DNA of 64,000 bases from Ectobius pallidus (GCA_964059195.1 CAXKWD010000007.1:25493023-25557022), one strand, 5' to 3'; shown: positions 1 through 11,215, numbered from the stretch's first letter. The notes: generated from the letters alone by a model not told the origin. Numbers and translations are program-made.

Positions 1-448
1 TCCTGACACAAGAACATGATAACTGTGGTGGCAGCTTACGATTTTTAAAATCTCATGATCGGGTCTCACATAAATCTCCTCAGCAGAGTAGAACTGCATT
101 TAACACAGAGCTGGGCATGAGAGCGGCTCCTCTTAGTCGGGTTGAGCTACTGTAACTGTGAAAGACGAAGAACACAAATGCAGTGGCGGACTCACAAATG
201 CAGGGAGGTAACTATTGTGTAGTAGGATCCAAGGTTTACACAGTGTGTTTCACGTAGGAGTTAGCGAATAATGCGGGTTTCTGCATCGCGGTTGGCCACG
301 GCCCGAACTCCCGAGCGAACGGGTGAAATGTCTACACAAATAATGCCGCTAACGGTGTAATGATTCAGGTTCTGACAATTACAGTTAATATTACAATGAA
401 AATAACCACGTACTTCATCACAAGAGATGTTGGAAATGCCCTCCTCTT

Positions 449-820
449 CAGGGCCGTAGCAAGGTCCTTCTGCGCCCTTAGCGAGTCTGACAAATCTGCG
501 CCCTCCAATTCTGGGGAGTGAACAATTTTTTTAAAATTTATGTAAAACTGTTTCTTATTTTAATATAAAACACTGTTATTGTCAAAGAAAACCTAAACCT
601 CAATTTGAAAATGAACTAACTGTTGGACTTTCAAGGTCAATAAACCTTATTTTCAGACGATTGAACTACTTAAAAAATAATTAATTCATTAAATCTAGAT
701 TTTTTTATTGATTGATAAATTGCCTAAGAAAGGTGGTATTTTTCATGGTTAATTTTGCGCCCTCTTTATACCTGCGCCCTTGGCGCGGGCCCATCTCGCA
801 ACCGCCTAGCTACGGCCCTG
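449..820. mobile_element. hAT MITE, 372 bp, with 8-bp target duplication
   Basis: The terminal inverted repeats are CAGGGCCGTAGC at 449-460 and GCTACGGCCCTG at 809-820. The perfect 8-bp direct repeat CTCCTCTT lies at 441-448 and 821-828. CAGGG termini plus an 8-bp duplication are diagnostic of the hAT superfamily. No transposase is encoded. Removing the insert rejoins the C-terminal coding remnant of the older transposon around it, so its insertion is later than that transposon. Part of a similar terminus appears near 3915-3940. Confidence 0.9.
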
Positions 821-1065
821 CTCCTCTTGCATCCACACAACACTGGCCCTTTTTTAGGAAATTTTCTTTCACGCGCATAAGTTCAGCTTCCGAGATAGAT
901 ATTGTCTTTAAGTTCTTCTAATGTATGGGTGTTTGACCTATACACGGCTTTGTTTCGACATTGAATAATCGGTATTGGAGCTCAGAGCAACCCGATATAG
1001 TGCAACGAACCCCATTACATGACCAGAAAATCGGGGTCTGATGCGCGGTAAATGCATACAGGATA

Positions 1066-1350
1066 ATGGGCCCAATATTTTTTGCAGGTAAAGTGACAGT
1101 AAATGCAAAGCATTATAGGAATACCATACTCAAACCATTATTTGAAGAATTGACCGATATTGAATGTCGGAGTGCATATTTCCAGCAATACTTTGCCACT
1201 GCGCATATAACTGATTAGTCATTAAAGTTCATTCAAGAAATTTTTGAAGATCGAATAATTAGTAGGGGTTTGTGGCCCACACGGTCCCAGGATTTAACAG
1301 TTTGTGACTATTATTTATGGGGGAACTTGAAAAATAAAGTGTCAAGAGTT
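1066..1350 (+). pseudogene. Transposase fragment, DUF4817/Tc3-like DDE
   Basis: One reading frame from the ATG at 1066 runs about 95 codons with a single internal stop. It matches the central-to-late catalytic region of DUF4817-type Tc1/mariner-like transposases: GPIFFAGKV, then FQQYFATAH in the place where the family has FQQDGATAH, then WPTRSQDLTVCDYYLWGNL carrying the last acidic position. The second catalytic Asp is replaced by Tyr, one stop follows HITD, and the C-terminal region is missing because the sequence passes straight into the right inverted end. It cannot encode an active enzyme. Family assignment rests on these motifs only. Confidence 0.72.
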
Positions 1351-1563
1351 AGAGCTGTGGCCGCCGCAACGCAAACACCCGCATGATTGGCGAACTCATA
1401 AGTGAAACACACTATATTAATTCATTATGTTGGGCCTAATCCTTGAATTAAAATTTAATTATCTCATGCACTACAAAAAATAGTTAACCGGAAACAGTCT
1501 CTTGGCAGATTAGTTGGTTTAAACTAGGCCGTTGTTGTTATTGTTATTATTATTACTATTATT

Positions 1564-1711
1564 TGGAGAGAGATGAAAACGTGGACTTGAGAAAACTTCT
1601 TAATGACGAGCTTCATAACTTTACTCTTCACCGAATATAATAAGGGTAATTAAATCACGGAGGGTAAAATGGGCTGGACATGTTGCGCACACGGGGGAGG
1701 AAAGACATACC
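1564..1711 (+). pseudogene. LINE ORF2 C-terminal fragment, part 1
   Basis: The frame around 1650-1711 reads VIKSRRVKWAGHVAHTGEER, the well-known conserved stretch near the C-terminus of many insect LINE ORF2 proteins (usually RVIKSRRLRWAGHVARM). Upstream, 1564-1640 reads as RDENVDLRKLLNDELHN, which also belongs to that tail, after frame changes. The fragment ends abruptly at 1711 where a repeat is inserted, and the same gene resumes at about 2548. Degraded and non-functional. Confidence 0.65.
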
Positions 1712-2547
1712 TAAAAAATCTGATGTGAAAGTCACATAACTTCCTCTGCCCAAATAAAAGTTAGCAGTATTCACATATCCTTGTACAGAATCGCAAGACA
1801 CAATTTTACGCTAATTATCCTATAAATACCTCTTCTTCAATGATGCTACTAAAAGCGCAGGCTATATAACAAACTTAAAAAAAAAAAAACAAACAAGTGA
1901 TTGCAGACGTTTATTGAACTTCCCGCCGCAAAATATAATTTCCGAAATTTATCGAATATTTCCCTCAGATATTTCTTTACTCTATGCATGGCCAACAATA
2001 CATCTTTCTCACTTCACATTCTTATATAGAATAAGAGGCCGTGAAAGAGCGCGTATTCAGTTGTTCATCACGCAAGACAAACTTTCTACAAACAGTGGGT
2101 GAACAGTGGGTGGCTTGTAACTACCCTCAGAGAATTTTTCGAAAAAAAGTTTCAAATAAGAATTTTAGCTCTCAGTAAAAGGAACACATGTGCAAATTTT
2201 AAAGAAAATCGTTAGAGTCGTTTTCGAGAAAATCGCGAAAAACGAAAATTTCTTCATGTAAAGTCCCCTTAAAAATAAGAGAAAATAGTCGTCAATCTTA
2301 TCCTCACATCTTCAGAAGGTACCTGACCCAAATACGAAATTTCGTTTTCATACGATTTTCCGTTTTGGAGCTAGAGTGTTCACAGACAGACAGACACACA
2401 GACATGTTTCCAAAGATAGTATTTTTGGATTCAGGGGGCCTTGAAACGTATATATATATGCTAAAAACTCAACTTCGAATTTTGGGGTCGAAAACAATAC
2501 TTCCTCTACCTATAGTACCTATGGTACGGGCAGAGGAAGTAAAAATA
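1712..2547 (+). repeat. R835 interspersed repeat, copy 1
   Basis: An ~835-bp repeat with AACTTCCTCTGCCC near one end and GGGCAGAGGAAGT near the other, so its ends are inverted. Two further copies are in inverted orientation at 57196-58001 and about 60102-60952. It contains no convincing ORF. Here it splits a LINE ORF2 remnant (1564-1711 and 2548-2691), which fixes both borders to within a few bases. Superfamily not assigned: no clear target duplication beyond a possible ATA. Confidence 0.75.
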
Positions 2548-2691
2548 TGGACTGGGAGACTTGAAGGGAGAGACCACGTGGGAGACCCTAGACATGGGTG
2601 GGAGGACATAGATTTGCGAGGGCGGTTGGATGGAGTTAGGGTTGAATGGCGGGCTAATGTAAGCGTGGCAACGAACCTCCTGGTTCCATAA
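2548..2691 (+). pseudogene. LINE ORF2 C-terminal fragment, part 2
   Basis: Reads GDPRHGWEDIDLRGRLDG and ends with ATNLLVP followed by a stop. This corresponds to the very end of insect LINE ORF2 proteins, normally GRPRRRWEDNI followed by a terminal NLRVP. It continues part 1 (1564-1711) after removal of the inserted R835 repeat. A short non-functional remnant. Confidence 0.62.
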
Positions 2692-2748
2692 AACAGATAA
2701 CATTGCTTTAACTTGCTTAGGTTTTGTCTATTGCCATTGAGTACGTGA

Positions 2749-2749
<1 letters not shown>

Positions 2750-2796
<47 letters not shown>

Positions 2797-2797
2797 G
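2750..2797. repeat. (AAT)n microsatellite
   Basis: Uninterrupted AAT triplets followed by AATAAG variants up to about 2812. Open frames across it are an artefact of the triplet repeat. Confidence 0.95.
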
Positions 2798-2812
2798 AAT
2801 AAGAATAAGTTA

Positions 2813-3354
2813 CAGTATAAATAAATCACTTAGCATTTCACAAGTTGTGAGTGTCTCGGTGGTGAAGAGGTGGCATGGATCCGAATCTAGCGGGTTAAAT
2901 CACCCGCTGTCGATGTATTTTTCAGGACATAAGAATACTGAGCACAAATCATCTTATAGGGACAATCAGAGGCGGTGCTAGGGGACAGTATAGTCCAGGC
3001 GCATTCCACTAGAATTACTATATTTCATCGCATGGTTGTAGTAATTTTTACTTTGTATGCTAATGAGTTACCTTTCATTTGTGTCATTTCTATTGAATTT
3101 ATGTCATCATGTAACTTTCATACATGTGTCGAAAACTGTATTTTAAGTGAGTTAATATTCCAACGTCATTGCTGCAATCAGGGTGACCAGAAGCTCCCAT
3201 GGCTCAGCCATTTTGATATTTTGCGTTTAATATCTTGCAGTCATTGACATGGGGAGTATGTAGTAATAGTTGGAATAATCAATGCCGCGTAAATTACAAA
3301 GTTTGTTTGTTTGTTTGAGATTGAGAAAATGTGATTTGTTGGTTGGTAAGTTAT
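2813..3354. other. Unassigned intergenic or intronic DNA
   Basis: I see no supported gene or repeat here beyond a short (GTTT)n run near 3301-3316. Confidence 0.5.
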
Positions 3355-3560
3355 ATGGTTATTTAACGACGGGGATGTAATTCAACTTAGGTCTGTGACC
3401 GTTTCCGGTGCCGGAATTTTGTCCCGCAGGAGTTCTTTTATATGCCAGTAAATCTACTGACATGGGCCTGTCACATTTATTCACATATAAATGCCATCGA
3501 ACCCGCAATCTTGTGCACATAATGCCAGCACGATACTAACTGCGCCACCCAGGCCAACAA
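3355..3560 (-). mobile_element. tRNA-derived SINE, family A
   Basis: On the minus strand a tRNA-like head (about 3560-3490; TGGCGCAGTTAG as A box, GGTTCGATGG as B box) leads into a body with GGACAAAATTCCGGCACCGG and then CCCCGTCGTTAAATAACCAT. The same body occurs at 23160-23630 with about the same order. Head plus body identify a tRNA-SINE. Confidence 0.75.
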
Positions 3561-6482
3561 AATGAGATTTGTGACCAACTGGAGTTAAGCTCCAATATTT
3601 TCTAACTGCCTCCTGTTATCACTGTTTTTTTTAGTACATCCAACAGAGGCTTTAAATTTTCTTCAGTTGGATTATGAAGTGTTTGTTCACTGACAAGAAA
3701 ACTGAACAATACGTGTTGTAGACAGTAATCTCAACGTTATAGTATGTAAATATGTGATTATAATGTAGTTATTGTCGTAGTCTACCTCGGAAAACAATTC
3801 AAAAATTGTCTAAAGAAAATTCCCGAAGTACTGTCTGAATAGATTTTTATGGTTTTAAATTCTAAAAATTTAGAAGGGGCAGTAAAAACTTTTTTTTTAG
3901 AGAGACAGCGCCCTCTCTAGCCCACCCCTGGCTACGGGCCTGGTGCTTCTGTAGATTAAAAGTTATTCCAGGGCTTCACATCTCATTCCAGTTTTATGTA
4001 TATAGCCGTAAATATTTGCATGCGATTAACCGCAAAGTAATACTCTTAGCATTTTCTATATTTCGCCAACGACGAAAACTTCCGGAAGAATAAAGATACT
4101 TGCAAGATCTTTTTATTTTTAATTAAAACTAACACTGACCTCCAGGAACTAAACAGCTTAAAAAATGTGATTTTAAGAAATGTAACTCACCTGAATTTGC
4201 ATAAAGTAAAAATGTACTTCCAGTTTTGAAACAATTACCATAAGTGTGGTAGGGTAAATGTCTTATAGATTGCAGATAATTTCTGTAAAATTTAATGATG
4301 TTAGGTGCACAAACGTAGGAGTTATGATGTTTTGACTACTGTAGTGAATTAATAGCAATTTAAGTGATATAACCAAATACAAAAATGCAAAAACAATGCT
4401 GAAGTTGTGTTATACAAGTATAGAAAAAAATAAATTACATTACTGTGGATAAACATTTCGAATTATTGAGTATATATGACCACTTTAATAAACGTTCTAA
4501 AATATGGAGATTTAAGACTTATAATTTTTTTCTTTTAAACAAGATGTTATTACTTAGCAACCATTTATTATATCTCTTGAACAGTGTTTGAGAGAAAAAT
4601 CTGGAAGAAACGAAGATTGTTTCGAGAATCTCTTGTGTTCATAAAATATCAGAAATGTTTAAACAGGTTGCCGGGGATTTAAAACACTCAGACTTTAAAA
4701 AAATTGTCCTTGTCTCTAAAAAAAAATGCGAGGAGCATCTATGAATATCATAGTTTTTTATAATGTAGAAAAAATTTTTTCCTGGTGATAATTATCATTA
4801 TTTTACTTTGGTGAACCATCAAGATCGTTTCAGGAACGAAAATTCTTAGAATTAGACAATTTGAAGATATTTATTTCCAAATTGAGGTACATATGCACTA
4901 CCCTCGTAATTATTACGCATCTACTCTTATACAATTCAACGGCCCTAAATAACGTGCTCACTCGCTCCCTCACTTCGTGAGACAGCGGGTATACTCGGCG
5001 ATGTTCGTCTCTCGCAGTCTAAATTTTCACGAAGAGTACAATATTAGGAAAACTGTTTCTTTATTAGGAAGGCCTAAGTGAAATGAATGAACAAATATTC
5101 TAATTTTATTTTTACTTACAATTTTCATAGCTCTGAACCACAAACATTTTTAATAAACTGCCAGTGTACATTTATTAAAAATCCTGTAGTCAATTCATAA
5201 TGACGGGTGAAGCCGCGGGGACAAGCTATATAATGTATTGATAGTTTAACCCTGGAAGTATATATACCGGTAATTTTTTAAAAAATTACACTGAACTTAT
5301 CAAATAAAATTCACATCATATTCATCTGTCAACAAACAGTTGAGAAACAATACGTATTATGTATTCACAGGTTGATTTGGAACTACATAATCGAATCTGA
5401 GATAGTTTTCCCAGGCGGCGCTTTCTAATCGTGGAATGTACTCTGAAGCCGGAATTTTAGCTGTTTCATTAATTATTAATGGTTTAGATTATGAATGATT
5501 CGCATGCAAGTGTTAATAAATATAATGCTTTAATAATTATTATACTCTTAATTTTTGATTTTTCAATTAATTATCGTGGGCGAAGCCGCGTGCATCTGCT
5601 TGTTTCTTACATAACTCCCTTCTCTTTTGGAGGTGATCTTGGATTGCACTGGACTGTATCAAAACTGTACTATGTTATATATCTGACATTTTCTATTTTT
5701 ATTTCTCTGTCTTCGTGTTGTAGCTTTCATTAAAACACTCAGGTCATTGTTCGTGCAAGGATTTAAACTTGAAGGAAGATCGTGCTGTATATCAAGTGTG
5801 TAAATCCTTTCCGTAATTTAAAAACGTTCATAGAAATCGTCTGCTAATGACACTTTAATTAAATAATTAATTTACAAGCTTAAAAGGGAGCGAGAGAGTA
5901 GCTAATTGGGAAAGAAGCAGTCGGCTCTTGACACTACTCTAATATAATAACTTGTTATAATTTAGAGTAGTCCATTCACACAAGAATGATTTTCAGATAA
6001 AGTCTGTCGTCTGTTGTTAAGGATTTTCCTGTTTTAAAGTGATTATGCAAATGTCTGCACACATCACTACGATAGACCGCTTCGCAATTCTTCAAACTTG
6101 TTAACGCGTGCAGTTGTAACTTGTATAAATACGACGAGCTTCTATTCAGCTCCTTTTGTATTCTCTCTTTCCATTTTTGTTCCGTTTCCGTAGTTTCCCT
6201 TCACAACGCGCAGACTTAACAACGTGTCTGGGAAAAAATGAATAGCCTATATTTTCGTGTTTTACTTACACACCGCAACGATATGGGGCAAGATGTTCGG
6301 ATATAGCGATCTAGCCCTGTTTATAAAAGTGGATTGCGTTCTTATACTGTTTTACGCTTGTTTCAGTAAACATTGTAGTATTTCGAAAAGCCTGTGTGAA
6401 ATTTCCAATAATACAACTGCCCATCATCACCCCTTTATGGCTTTTCTTTTTGTTTCATTTTATCATATCTTTTTTACGATGG
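3561..6482. other. AT-rich stretch without a supported gene
   Basis: Mostly AT-rich single-copy-looking DNA. A hAT-like terminus fragment (GGCTACGGGCCTG) lies near 3930-3942. At about 5205-5220 and 5573-5592 the phrases GTGAAGCCGCG and GGGCGAAGCCGCG occur, typical of degraded insect repeats. A TATAAATA sequence at about 6124 could be a promoter-like site, but no gene follows. Confidence 0.4.
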
Positions 6483-7142
6483 TGGATCGAAAAGTAACGC
6501 ACAATAATTTTTTTCTGCGTTCGTATTGTGGCTGGGATGTTGAACTTTCACCAAGATGGAGTTTGAGTCTTCCCTACGGACGCTATTTTGTTCTCATGTG
6601 TAGCTCTAGCGAGAGAAGCGTCAACTATGCAACAAAGATGGCGCGCATGTTACTATCGTCCACTTGTGAAGAGCAGCAAGGTGTAGTGGGATTTTTATGG
6701 GCTATGACATTGACCTTCGTGACAAACACTGTGACATTCATGCTGATGGTGTCAAACGTCTTCACGACAATGCTCGCCCCCATGTTGCTGCAGCTATTCA
6801 TGAGAAAATCAGCAAATTTGGTTGGGAGGTGCTCCAGCATCCTCCATGCAGTCCAGACCTGGCACCGTGGACTTTCATTTGTTTGGTCCCATGAAGAAAT
6901 TCCTGGCCAGTAAACGCTTTGCGTCAAATGCAGAAGTGAAAACAGCAGTCTGCAGATGGCTATACTCCAATCGAACATGGTATTTTGAAACTGGTAGCAC
7001 GATGTGAGAAATGTGTTGAGAAACTTGGCGACTATATAGAAAAATAGACAAAAGATGTCCCTTCTTGTGCTCGTTTGTTTGTAATTGTAATTGTAAAAAC
7101 TTTTTGTAAAAAAAAAAATATTCTGCGTTACTTTTCGATCCA
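6483..7142 (+). mobile_element. Internally deleted mariner-family transposon
   Basis: Perfect 19-bp terminal inverted repeats: TGGATCGAAAAGTAACGCA at 6483-6501 and its reverse complement at 7124-7142. At 660 bp it is about half the length of a full mariner (about 1.3 kb). It retains the second half of the transposase gene in broken frames. No TA duplication is visible right at the ends. Confidence 0.85.
6715..7000 (+). pseudogene. Mariner transposase C-terminal half (DD34D), frameshifted
   Basis: Frame one gives [20 protein letters not shown] and then [10 protein letters not shown]; after a shift of frame near 6868 the sequence continues [17 protein letters not shown], and ends near YSNRTWYFETG. 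These are the hallmark motifs around the second and third catalytic Asp of mariner transposases (HDNARPH and PYSPDLAPxDFHLF). The N-terminal helix-turn-helix half is absent. One frame change separates the two catalytic parts, so the enzyme is dead. The element's inverted ends at 6483 and 7142 enclose it. Confidence 0.85.
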
Positions 7143-8346
7143 TTCTCGTATAAATTCATCCGGACAGCTTACTGAAATATTTTTTTAGCTTCGTTGAGCT
7201 AACTAGTCGATTAGTCAGTCGCAATGAAATACTATAACGATTACCTTAAAGCGATTGGGCATGTAAGCTGTGTTGTCACAAGGCGTACTGTGAAAGTTCA
7301 GAAATAATTTAAATTTAAAATTTTTCGTAGTTGTCTTTAGTTTGGAGATGATTTTTTTTATAGAACAGCTAAGGTAGCATTGGAGCTCCTTCTCACGGAA
7401 GTCATGAGAAATATGATGGGTGTTTGTAAATAGACCGAGCAGCAAGCATTTATAAACTATTTGTAACAATATGAGACATCGTGGGAGGATAGAACCAGAA
7501 TGTTATAGATTATGTGCTTTGCTGAGCTTATATTAGATTGTTAATTAATTGTGGATTGATGTAGCGTTGAGGAAGGTGGGCGTTTGAAAATTATATTAAT
7601 ATCTCATCAACGTTAATTTTAGTAATAATGTCATTTTGTTATCTAATGCTGCAATAAGGCCCGAACATAGACTGCATTTAATATCCAACTATATTTTCTT
7701 TTGAGGGAAAGTTAAAATATTACATAGGATTGTTTGTAGTATTTTATTTGAAACAAAGAAAAATCTACGATTACTGTTTGGGGACTTTTTTACTTTATTG
7801 CGTGTGATAACTCTATACTCGTTTATATTTCTACCATTCTTTATCTCCTATGGCTTCCATATGTCTTCTGCGTTTATTGAACTGTTCAATTCATATCCCC
7901 GTACGAAAGAATTTACAATACAATTTTCTACCTACGAGGTAGATATGTTGTAAATTTGCATTTTACAAAATCCACCTAATCCCTCCTATTCGTATTTTAC
8001 ATAACTTGCACCATTTACATTCAGTGGAATTTGCTTTGTTACGTCTTAAAATACATTTGCCGTCATAACAAACAATCGTGAGTGGTATGATAAGAATATG
8101 AAGTATAACAATTATAAGACACTTCTTGAAGTGAAAACTTCATGTATTACGATGTAACAGAGAAAATTTAACTGAATGTAGGCCTAAGTTATTTAAAAAC
8201 AGAATAGGAGGGATTTAGGCGGATCTTTTAGCGGAGAAATTTAATACATGAAACATATGCACCATTTTCAGTATATTAATGAAATGGATTTGGCTTTTCA
8301 TAAATATATCTGTGTCTTAGTAATTAGTGCACTACGTAAAATTGTA
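7143..8346. other. AT-rich stretch without a supported gene
   Basis: No convincing coding sequence or recognised repeat. A short inverted pair, CTACCTACGAGGTAG, sits at about 7929-7943. Confidence 0.4.
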
Positions 8347-8495
8347 TAATCGCCGCACTCAATTCGTTGACAGTTAACATCAAAGAAGTCGCCGCCGCTT
8401 GGAGTAGTTGCCACACTGCACAGTGTTAGTAAACAGAGCGGGAAGATGTAGATGCAGCAAAACACTTACGTGGCAACGTTATGAGTGAGGCGATA
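8347..8495. mobile_element. TA-flanked MITE, family M260, short copy
   Basis: Begins TAATCGCCGCACTCAATTCG and ends GAGTGAGGCGATAA, with TA on both sides (8345-8346 and 8496-8497). It shares the interior sequence starting GTTGACAGTTAACATC with the copies at 8594 and 59067 but lacks their 3' part. The TA duplication fits a Tc1/mariner-mobilised MITE. Confidence 0.85.
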
Positions 8496-8593
8496 ATAGA
8501 TACTCTTAGTCCATGTTAAATCGTCCCAATCGACAGGCAAATTTAGATCTCTCTGTCAATGTGACGGCAGTCGTTAACTTGTTATTGCGCGTA

Positions 8594-8863
8594 TAGTCGC
8601 CTCGCTCAATTCGTTGACAGTTAATATCAAAGAAGTCGCCGCCCGACCTTATCGCTTCGCGTAGTTGTCACAATGCGTAGTGTTAGAAAAGAGAGCGAGA
8701 AGATATAGATGCAGCTAAACACTTGTGGCAATGGCATTGAGCAATAAGAGAATTGGCAACACGAATTCAGTCAGCGGTTTCTTTTGAGAAAATCTTTTAC
8801 AGTAACAACAAACATTGTAATATGAGAGTGAGCCGCCCGTCAACTCTATGCGCGAGGCGACTA
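8594..8863. mobile_element. TA-flanked MITE, family M260, full copy
   Basis: 270 bp; starts TAGTCGCCTCGCTCAATTCG and ends CGCGAGGCGACTA, with TA flanks at 8592-8593 and 8864-8865. Lies 98 bp after the short copy in the same orientation. No ORF. Confidence 0.87.
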
Positions 8864-9039
8864 TATGCCAGGTTACGGTATTTAGTGCTGCATTCCTAAG
8901 ATCACGGATGAAGAGTCCTTATAGAATACTACAGGATATTTGTCACTATGCAAAGCTGCATGCAGGTTAATTGTTCTGTATCTTTCCTAACAATGTTTGT
9001 GAGATATCTTTTCCTCTCATGTACTTGATGACTTACCAG

Positions 9040-9041
<2 letters not shown>

Positions 9042-9084
<43 letters not shown>
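9042..9084. repeat. Poly-T tract of about 43 bp
   Basis: Unbroken run of T. It could be the poly-A tail of a retrocopy on the minus strand, but nothing recognisable precedes it. Confidence 0.9.
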
Positions 9085-9087
<3 letters not shown>

Positions 9088-9974
9088 GTCATTCAGAAGA
9101 ACAAAAAGTATTTCTTACAGACGTAGGAAAATTATAAAGGTTTTACTTCAAATACATTTTTATATTAAAGTGGTGTAATTATTATTAATGAACTAGAGGG
9201 AAAGAATAAATTAATTGTTATATATTTTTAGCCTTAAGCCGCGTTTACACTATGTAACTTGTTTAATAAACTTATTACATGTAACAAGTTATATGTAACT
9301 TGTAACAAATTATACGTAACATGTAACAAGTTACATGTTTAAAAATCAGGTTATATAACTTTTTTATATAACTAAAGTTTAGAGAGACAAAGAGACATTT
9401 GTACTGCACAGTAATATTCCCAGTGGGAAGGAATTTATTAAATTTCCTTGGGCAGGAAATATTCCCAAAAGTGAGCATTTATAAAAATCGTTAGTTTTGA
9501 ATGTTTTACTGCTTATTAACGGTCCAGGTACCTTAAAATGAAACGGATTCAGTAAAATTCCACATGTTTATCAAGGAACCGTCTAGGGAAGTATTACCTT
9601 TTCCTATGATATAATTTTTCACTTATTGTCAGAACAATGTACCCTAAGTCATCTTCTTTTAAAAAATTATAATTATTCGTGATAATCTCTTAGGTTTTAT
9701 TAATAAACTTATATGTTATAAAGTGATACCTCACACGTATTTAAATATGATTAAAGATAAGTAATTTAACATAATTGTTAATAGATGGTGTAGGTATTTC
9801 AAATAAAATGCCAGAAACCAACACCTTCAATATTACACAAACACAAATTTCAATATAAATCGTTTAGAGCCTAATAATTAATCATACATCAGTCCCACGG
9901 TCTAGGCTAATCCTACTGTAGTTTAGGGGAAAATTTAGTTCTTTCATGATTTATGAGGGCTAAGAGGAACCTGC

Positions 9975-10363
9975 GACTAGGCAGATGTGGCCATCCAAAT
10001 CTTAGGAGCTGCATCACTTCTGCCGTAACAAAACGTACATTCAGTAAGTTTTCATGGATGCAATCTAAAAAGAGGAACCGCCTATCATCTGAGTGAGCAG
10101 CTAAACTCACTTATCTTTCATACAACGGGAAACTGATGAATGCTCAACCTCAGAAGAAGAAAAAGAAGAGTGATTCCACTGAAGTTCAAACCCAAAGTGC
10201 TGGTAATCCAGACGATCCAGATGAAGGGAAAAACCAAGAAGAAAACCTAGATGATGATGATGAAGGCCATGATGACAGTGATGATATTGGCATCTTTTCT
10301 GATCAAGAAGAAAAAGAAGAGGATGATGAAGAAAATCTAATGGATTTCAATGGATGTGATTAG
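9975..10363 (+). pseudogene. hAT transposase C-terminal (dimerisation) fragment with acidic tail, outer copy
   Basis: Reading through one frame change near 10012, the sequence gives ADVAIQILGAA, then TKRTFSKFSWMQSKKRNRLS and LTYLSYNGKLMN, the signature of the hAT C-terminal dimerisation domain (ERTFS-x-x-SWIxSKKRNRL-xx-E). From 10136 an intact 75-codon stretch follows with a lysine cluster (QKKKKKS) and then a run rich in Asp and Glu ending in a stop at 10361. Compared with the copy at 13659-14043, this one has lost one base upstream but keeps the tail open. Only the last ~110 residues of a transposase are present, so it is a captured fragment. Confidence 0.68.
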
Positions 10364-10619
10364 GGCCAACTTCTAAGATGAAGTCAAGGTCACACATTTA
10401 AAGAAGGCAAGTAGGACTATTCCTAAAAGTTGTTTGGGTTCGTGCAGTTTATGATTATTACTGTAATTTTTGTCTAATTAATAGTCAATCTCTTCAATGA
10501 ACTCTTTTGTTAATTTTCTGTATTGACCTTCAAGAACCAGGGCAACCTATTTTCATTGTTAACTATGTGAAAACCCAGTATTACAATATTTTATACGTAA
10601 ATAATTAATGTTTTTTGTA

Positions 10620-10933
10620 GATATATAAGCATTCATGAGCCACAGATTATTGTCTCTGTTGGACACTACATGAGAATATTATAGGAGAAAAATTCCTCCG
10701 GCACTGGGACTTGAACCCAGGACCTTTGGCTATTCGCGCCAATGCTCTACCAACTGAGCTAAGCCGGAGCTCAATTCACAGCGCCAGATGGAACTTCTCT
10801 CCTACGACTGATTGCCCTAATGGTCTACCTCACAGACAGACAAGTTATGTCATATGCAGTACTGTGAGGCACACTAAGTAGTGATTTTTGTGACCGGGCT
10901 CCCACTGTTATTGTACAGTTAACATTCAAGATA
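10620..10933 (-). mobile_element. tRNA-derived SINE, family B, copy 1 of a tandem pair
   Basis: The tRNA-like head is 10696-10769 on the minus strand. It folds as a full cloverleaf: acceptor CTCCGGC with GCCGGAG, D arm GCTCAGTTGGTAGAGC, anticodon stem TTGGC with GCCAA, T arm CTGGG with CCCAG. The anticodon loop GCGAATA would give GAA but has C, not T, at position 33, so it is a SINE head rather than a working tRNA gene. The body runs on toward 10620 (GTCCAACAGAGACAATAATC on the minus strand). Confidence 0.8.
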
Positions 10934-11116
10934 GATATATAAGCATTCATGAGCCACAGATTATTGTCTCTGTTGGACACTACATGAGAATATTATAGGA
11001 GAAAAATTCCTCCGGCACTGGGACTTGAACCCAGGACCTTTGGCTATTCGCGCCAATGCTCTACCAACTGAGCTAAGCCGGAGCTCAATTCACAGCGCCA
11101 GATGGAACTTCTCCGG
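10934..11116 (-). mobile_element. tRNA-derived SINE, family B, copy 2
   Basis: Repeats the first copy at an offset of exactly 314 bp; the tRNA-like head is 11010-11083. It breaks off at GATGGAACTTCTC, where a plus-strand head begins at 11117. Confidence 0.8.
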
Positions 11117-11215
11117 CTCCGGCTTAGCTCAGTTGGTAGAGCATTGGCGCGAATAGCCAAAGGTCCTGGGTTCAACTCCCAGTGCCGGAGGAATTTTTCT
11201 CCTATAATATTCTAA
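11117..11215 (+). mobile_element. tRNA-derived SINE head, family B, inverted copy 3
   Basis: Head 11117-11190 in plus orientation, with box B GGTTCAACTCC, joined to a short piece of body (GGAATTTTTCTCCTATAATA). Together with copies 1 and 2 this forms a ~600-bp insert (10620-11215) that is absent from the inverted counterpart at about 13400, where AACACATTAATTATTTACG is uninterrupted. Confidence 0.8.

Larger units (their letters stand above)
241..1414. mobile_element. DUF4817-type Tc1/mariner-like transposon relic with long inverted ends
   Basis: Bases 241-303 and about 1350-1414 are inverted copies of each other over roughly 65 bp (left end CAGTGTGTTTCACG, right end GTGAAACACACT). The same terminal sequence recurs near 47.99-48.64 kb, so this is a family. 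Transposase remains are rearranged: the middle part lies on the plus strand (1066-1350), while C-terminal coding sequence lies on the minus strand in the left arm (about 360-930). The left arm is interrupted by a hAT MITE at 449-820. Dead element. Confidence 0.7.

Noticed and set aside
2724..2981. Open frame with poly-isoleucine
   Set aside because: Produced by an (AAT)n microsatellite.
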